Shown: piece by piece, positions 60,794-64,000 of the stretch
Position numbering within the stretch: the first letter of the stretch is position 1
Layout of the letters: each line of letters begins with the position of its first letter
NCBI GenBank assembly: GCA_964580965.1
Contig: CAZOLZ010000005.1
Location: 1 to 64,000 of the forward strand
Source of the DNA: CAIUKX01 sp964580965
GTDB lineage: Bacteria > Bacteroidota > Bacteroidia > Flavobacteriales_D > Crocinitomicaceae
Reading direction: 5' to 3'
DNA: 64,000 nt
Notes under the pieces: model-generated
Databases searched by the model: none
What the model was told of the DNA's origin: nothing
Seen by the model: only the letters and a program-made list of their open reading frames with translations
Made by a program: the position numbers and the translations under genes

Positions 60794-61704
60794 TTTTTAT
60801 TCATATTAGTGATTCCAATAGCAAGTATGGAAGGTAAACCTAAATTCATTATCCATAATGAAATTGAGCTGATTAGAACTGTGATTTCATTTAACCCTAC
60901 TGATGTCAAAATAACCAATGCAACAGATTCCCGAATAAATAATTTTCCAAACCAAAGCGATGGAATTAAAGTTGTCCAAAAATAAATTTGCCAAATCCAT
61001 AAAATGTTATGAAATTCAAAATGACAAGATAATGATTTAATCAAAAATAAAAATTGAATTGAAAAAATGAAATGACGTGTTAAACTCAGGATAAAAATGG
61101 ATGCTTTGTAGTGTTTGAAGGTTTTTAATCTTTCTTTTAATATTTTTAGACTTGTGTATTTTTGAAACTTATAAATTGGAAATTTTTCAAAAAATAATCC
61201 TATTAAAAATAAAAAGAATAAAGTAAAACAAATAAGAGCTTTTATGGTCAACCCTAATTCTCCAATAGCTGATTTATTTAAAATTAAAATTGAAACTGCA
61301 CCGAAAAACATACTTGCGAAAAATTGAGTATAATTTGTGAAGAATGTTGTAAGAATGATTAAAGGTCTGTACGAACGTTTAAAATAATACAATCTTCCAA
61401 CAAAGTTACCAAGCATATTCGGTGTTATGGTACCTGTTACTAGACCTGCAAAGAATGAATTTATAAGTGAAATGGATGTTTTAGGTTGAATGATTTTATT
61501 GACTGTAATTTTCCATTTAATGAATTCAATACCCCAATTAATTGGTATTAAAAGAAAAGCAAAAATCAAGTATGAAATTGAATGAATTTTAATTTGATTT
61601 AAATCATTAAAGTCAATTTTTTGAAGTTGTTTGTACAGAATAAATCCAATCAAAATTGACAAGCTAATTTTAATAAAAAGGAAAATTATTCTTTTATTTT
61701 TCAT
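60790..61704 (-). CDS. Flippase-like membrane protein of the lysylphosphatidylglycerol synthase TM family
   Basis: The 304-residue product has about eight membrane helices and the marks of the UPF0104/LPG-synthetase transmembrane (AglD-like) family: IPINWGIEFIKWKITV-type segment in helix 3, SFFAGLVTGTITPNMLGNFVGR (given by GLVTGTITPNMLGNFVGR) and LWFGKLFIRESVALVILTS-like segment. These proteins are proposed to move or modify lipid-linked sugars; activity is not proven here. The ATG at 61704 is chosen because a TATGTTTG box (61713-61720) lies just upstream, and longer readings would run into ruvC. It couples to the GT2 gene by a 4-base overlap. Confidence 0.82.
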   Translation of the reverse strand: MKNKRIIFLFIKISLSILIGFILYKQLQKIDFNDLNQIKIHSISYLIFAFLLIPINWGIEFIKWKITVNKIIQPKTSISLINSFFAGLVTGTITPNMLGNFVGRLYYFKRSYRPLIILTTFFTNYTQFFASMFFGAVSILILNKSAIGELGLTIKALICFTLFFLFLIGLFFEKFPIYKFQKYTSLKILKERLKTFKHYKASIFILSLTRHFIFSIQFLFLIKSLSCHFEFHNILWIWQIYFWTTLIPSLWFGKLFIRESVALVILTSVGLNEITVLISSISLWIMNLGLPSILAIGITNMNKK

Positions 61705-61712
61705 AATTTTAT

Positions 61713-61720
61713 CAAACATA
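61713..61720 (-). promoter_or_regulatory. Candidate -7 element for the flippase/GT2 pair, overlapping the ruvC start
   Basis: TATGTTTG on the minus strand matches TAnnTTTG and ends 8 bases before the chosen ATG at 61704. It includes the first base of the ruvC start codon on the other strand. Confidence 0.45.
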
Positions 61721-62286
61721 TGCAATCCAAAATTCAAGATAAGATAATCCTCGGAATAGATCCTGGAACAAACGTTTTAGGTTATGGTCTAATACATTTA
61801 ACTAACAATAAATTATCTCTAATTAATTTTGGTGTGTTAAAGTTAGACAAATTAGATAATCATCCTGATAAATTAAAGCGAATTTTTGATCGAATAGATG
61901 CTATAATCAAAGAATATAAACCTGACGAAATGGCAATTGAAGCACCATTTTTTGGTAAAAATGTTCAATCGATGATTAAGTTAGGAAGAGCTCAAGGTGT
62001 CTGTATTGCAGCATCCTTAAGTAATAATGTACCTTTTGAAGAGTATACTCCTAGAAGAATTAAACAAGCAATTACAGGTAATGGTAACGCTTCTAAAGAG
62101 CAAGTAGCTTCGATTCTACAAACAATCTTAAGTTTTTCAGAATTACCAAAATATTTAGATGCAACGGATGGTTTAGCTGTCGCTGTATGTCATCATTTTT
62201 CGAAAGGTAAAGGGGAGCATAATAAGGTAAAGGGCGACTCCTGGAGTCAGTTTGTAAAGGCAAATCCTGATAGGAAATTAAGGTAA
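61720..62286 (+). CDS. ruvC: Holliday junction resolvase RuvC
   Basis: RuvC cuts Holliday junctions symmetrically at the end of homologous recombination. The 188-residue protein is a normal length and has the catalytic acids in LGIDPGTNVLGYGLI (Asp14), EMAIEAPFFGKNVQS (Glu near 75) and the C-terminal Asp pair in YLDATDGLAVAVCHH. RuvA/RuvB are not adjacent. Its start codon is directly beside the minus-strand sequence CAT (61717-61719), making a CATATG junction with the flippase gene region. Confidence 0.96.
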   Translation: MQSKIQDKIILGIDPGTNVLGYGLIHLTNNKLSLINFGVLKLDKLDNHPDKLKRIFDRIDAIIKEYKPDEMAIEAPFFGKNVQSMIKLGRAQGVCIAASLSNNVPFEEYTPRRIKQAITGNGNASKEQVASILQTILSFSELPKYLDATDGLAVAVCHHFSKGKGEHNKVKGDSWSQFVKANPDRKLR

Positions 62287-62291
62287 AACAA

Positions 62292-62639
62292 TTAATTTTC
62301 TTTCAGTTCGACAATGTCTCTATTAATCTCGTCAATTATCGAACTGTAGATTTTAATCATCTCATCTTGATCTTTACTGTAAAATTCAAAAGAAGTTCGA
62401 TATCGTGTTGAATCAATTTTGTATTTTCTCATGACCTCCTTGCCAGTAGCTCTCATGGAAGGATAGTAATACATGATAATTGGTTGTTTTTGCTTAATAT
62501 GAGTTTCCATAATAATCATTTCTTTAAGTACAGTTTTAAAAGTATCTAAAGGAATGATATCTTTAGGCTTATCAGGTCGATCAATTTTTGTCGAACAACC
62601 AAACAAACCTAAGAATGATATAAAAATTAAAACTTTCAT
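62292..62639 (-). CDS. DUF4296-family lipoprotein
   Basis: The 115-residue lipoprotein (signal MKVLIFISFLGLFGCSTK, lipobox LFGC, Cys15) is a DUF4296 member, a family of small Bacteroidetes lipoproteins of unknown function: it has the DRPDKPKDIIPLDTFKTVLKEM stretch (given by RPDKPKDIIPLDTFKTVL). It shares one base with the end of pyrC (TAATG), so it is translated after it. Confidence 0.82.
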   Translation of the reverse strand: MKVLIFISFLGLFGCSTKIDRPDKPKDIIPLDTFKTVLKEMIIMETHIKQKQPIIMYYYPSMRATGKEVMRKYKIDSTRYRTSFEFYSKDQDEMIKIYSSIIDEINRDIVELKEN

Positions 62640-63979
62640 TAATAGTTGAATAATAATCGATAACCATTTCCAGCTTCAATTATTTTTCCATTATCATAAA
62701 CTAGATTTCCGTTAACAAAGGTTTTATCAATTTTATGTTTGAATGTGTATCCTTCGAAAGGAGACCATCCACATTTAGACAAAATTGTGTTTCTTGAAAC
62801 GGTGTGAGTTGATTTTGGATCGACAATGACAATATCAGCAAAATAACCTTCTTTAATGAAACCTCTATCGATAATTTTAAATAGCTGAGATGGAGCATGA
62901 GCCATTTTCTCAACAACTCGTTCAATCGTAATTTTACCTTCGTTAACTTTTTCTAACATAGCTAAAAGTGCATATTGAACAAGCGGTCCGCCTGAAGGAG
63001 CTTTGAAGTAAGTGTTTTGCTTTTCTTCTAATGTATGAGGAGCATGATCAGTTGCAATTACATCAATTTTGTTATCGAGAACTCCTTGAAGGATTGCATC
63101 TCTATCATTCGCGGTTTTTACTGCAGGATTCCATTTTATAAAACTACCCTTTGAATCATAATCTTTGTCAGAGAACCACATGTGGTGTATACAAGCTTCA
63201 GCTGTAATCTTTTTCTGCTCTAAAGGAATTGAGTTATCAAACAATTCAAGTTCTTTTGCTGTTGAAATATGAAGTATGTGTAGACGTGTGTCATATTTTT
63301 TAGCTAGCCGAACAGCTAAAGATGAAGAAAGGTAACAAGCTTCTTCACTTCTGATGATTGGGTGTTGATTAATAGGAACATCTTCACCGTATTTAGCTTT
63401 AAATTCAGCGATGTTTTTTTGGATTGTATGTTCATCTTCACAATGTGTGGCAATTAACATCGGAGGGACTTTAGAAAATAAATTTGTTAATGTTTGTTCA
63501 TTATCAACAAGCATATTTCCAGTAGAAGATCCCATGAAAATTTTAACTCCACAAACTTTTTTTCCATCTGTTTTCAGAACTTCTTCCATATTGTCGTTAG
63601 AGGCTCCCATGAAAAATGAATAATTTGCAATTGAGTTTTTAGATCCTAAGATATATTTATCTTCTAATAACTCTTGTGTTAAGGTATTTGGAACTGTATT
63701 TGGCATTTCCATAAAAGATGTAATTCCACCAGCTACAGCTGCTCTTGATTCATGATGAATATCCGCTTTATGAGTTAATCCTGGTTCTCTGAAATGCACT
63801 TGATCATCAATACAACCTGGGAGGATATATTTTCCTTCAACATTAATTTCAGTTACATTTCCTTCAGGAGTAATTCCTGAACCGATTTTTTCAATACGAT
63901 TATTCTTAATTAAAATATCAGCAACGAATGATTTACCTTCATTAATGATTGTACCGTTTTTTAATAAATAATTCTTCAT
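62639..63979 (-). CDS. pyrC: Dihydroorotase with a QxH metal-binding motif
   Basis: Dihydroorotase closes carbamoyl-aspartate to dihydroorotate in pyrimidine synthesis. The 446-residue protein is an amidohydrolase: PGCIDDQVHFREPGLTHKAD (54-73) is the first metal motif, SFMEMPNTVPNTLTQ follows, then GVKIFMGSSTGNML, THCEDEHTI, HILHISTAKEL and DVIATDHAPHTLEEK. The first motif reads D-D-Q-V-H where typical type I enzymes have D-x-H-V-H, so Gln stands where the first metal-binding His is normal. All other motifs are there, and the form seems usual in Bacteroidetes as I remember it. The DUF4296 gene follows with a one-base overlap. Confidence 0.93.
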   Translation of the reverse strand: MKNYLLKNGTIINEGKSFVADILIKNNRIEKIGSGITPEGNVTEINVEGKYILPGCIDDQVHFREPGLTHKADIHHESRAAVAGGITSFMEMPNTVPNTLTQELLEDKYILGSKNSIANYSFFMGASNDNMEEVLKTDGKKVCGVKIFMGSSTGNMLVDNEQTLTNLFSKVPPMLIATHCEDEHTIQKNIAEFKAKYGEDVPINQHPIIRSEEACYLSSSLAVRLAKKYDTRLHILHISTAKELELFDNSIPLEQKKITAEACIHHMWFSDKDYDSKGSFIKWNPAVKTANDRDAILQGVLDNKIDVIATDHAPHTLEEKQNTYFKAPSGGPLVQYALLAMLEKVNEGKITIERVVEKMAHAPSQLFKIIDRGFIKEGYFADIVIVDPKSTHTVSRNTILSKCGWSPFEGYTFKHKIDKTFVNGNLVYDNGKIIEAGNGYRLLFNY

Positions 63980-64000
63980 GATATGCTTATAATTTCATTT

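Noticed and set aside
60790..61737. The longer flippase start at 61737
   Set aside because: It would overlap the ruvC start on the other strand by 18 bases, and a -7 box lies at 61713-61720; the ATG at 61704 fits better.
1..64000. CRISPR arrays, insertion sequences, prophage, toxin-antitoxin or restriction genes
   Set aside because: No regularly spaced repeats, transposase, integrase, phage or restriction motifs were seen on either strand.

Overview
The window is AT-rich chromosomal DNA from a member of the Bacteroidetes, most likely a flavobacterium of the Crocinitomicaceae/Cryomorphaceae kind. The reasons are: two proteins with the gliding-motility/type IX secretion type B C-terminal sorting domain, Bacteroidetes-specific families (DUF3127, DUF5606, DUF4296, DUF4197), A-rich rather than Shine-Dalgarno leaders, and many upstream regions carrying the Bacteroidetes -7 element TAnnTTTG. 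The family placement is an inference. The window is densely coded: 57 protein genes and one tRNA-Leu, no gene-free stretch above 300 bases, and no insertion sequence, prophage, CRISPR array or rRNA.

Layout: (1-9.2 kb) a fatty-acid beta-oxidation fusion enzyme cut by the left edge, a ComEC-like channel, a MATE exporter with an rRNA methyltransferase, and a compact operon of a small unknown protein, an orphan ABC ATPase and a YihY membrane protein. (9.2-15 kb) a four-gene operon guaB / parvulin foldase / SurA-like foldase / MoxR ATPase. (15.2-21.8 kb) an envelope-glycan block: a type IX secreted protein followed by two glycosyltransferases, and an outer-membrane protein coupled to waaA (Kdo transferase). 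(22-25 kb) flavin reductase, DUF3127 protein, trigger factor and tRNA-Leu(UAG). (25.2-29.6 kb) idi, a BH4-type pterin synthase, a photolyase and a peroxiredoxin in one tightly coupled string, then a periplasmic phosphatase. (29.7-37.8 kb) tilS/pabB, an acyltransferase, an orphan membrane-fusion protein, an unknown protein, rsmG, and an ECF sigma factor coupled to a glycosyltransferase. (37.9-43.7 kb) tgt with an LptF/G permease, acs with a DUF4197 protein, and an SDR enzyme. (43.7-50.8 kb) a LytS/LytTR two-component pair and two very different subtilases, one of them a type IX cargo. (50.8-64 kb) DUF5606, rhomboid, class IV aminotransferase (possible pabC), DEAD helicase, cyclophilin, lipoproteins, ribosomal protein S1, M61 peptidase, a glycosyltransferase/flippase pair back to back with ruvC, and dihydroorotase.

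Most of this is housekeeping: nucleotide synthesis (guaB, pyrC), folate (pabB, possible pabC), translation (rpsA, tgt, tilS, rsmG, rRNA methyltransferase), protein folding (tig, two periplasmic foldases, a cyclophilin), repair (ruvC, photolyase) and the cell envelope. I saw no obvious defence or mobile system. The points most worth a second look are the light/oxidation operon with a human-like pterin synthase, a tRNA-guanine transglycosylase without its zinc cysteines, the permease-less ABC ATPase fused by overlap to a YihY gene, the rpsA leader, and TAnnTTTG boxes lying only a few bases before start codons.
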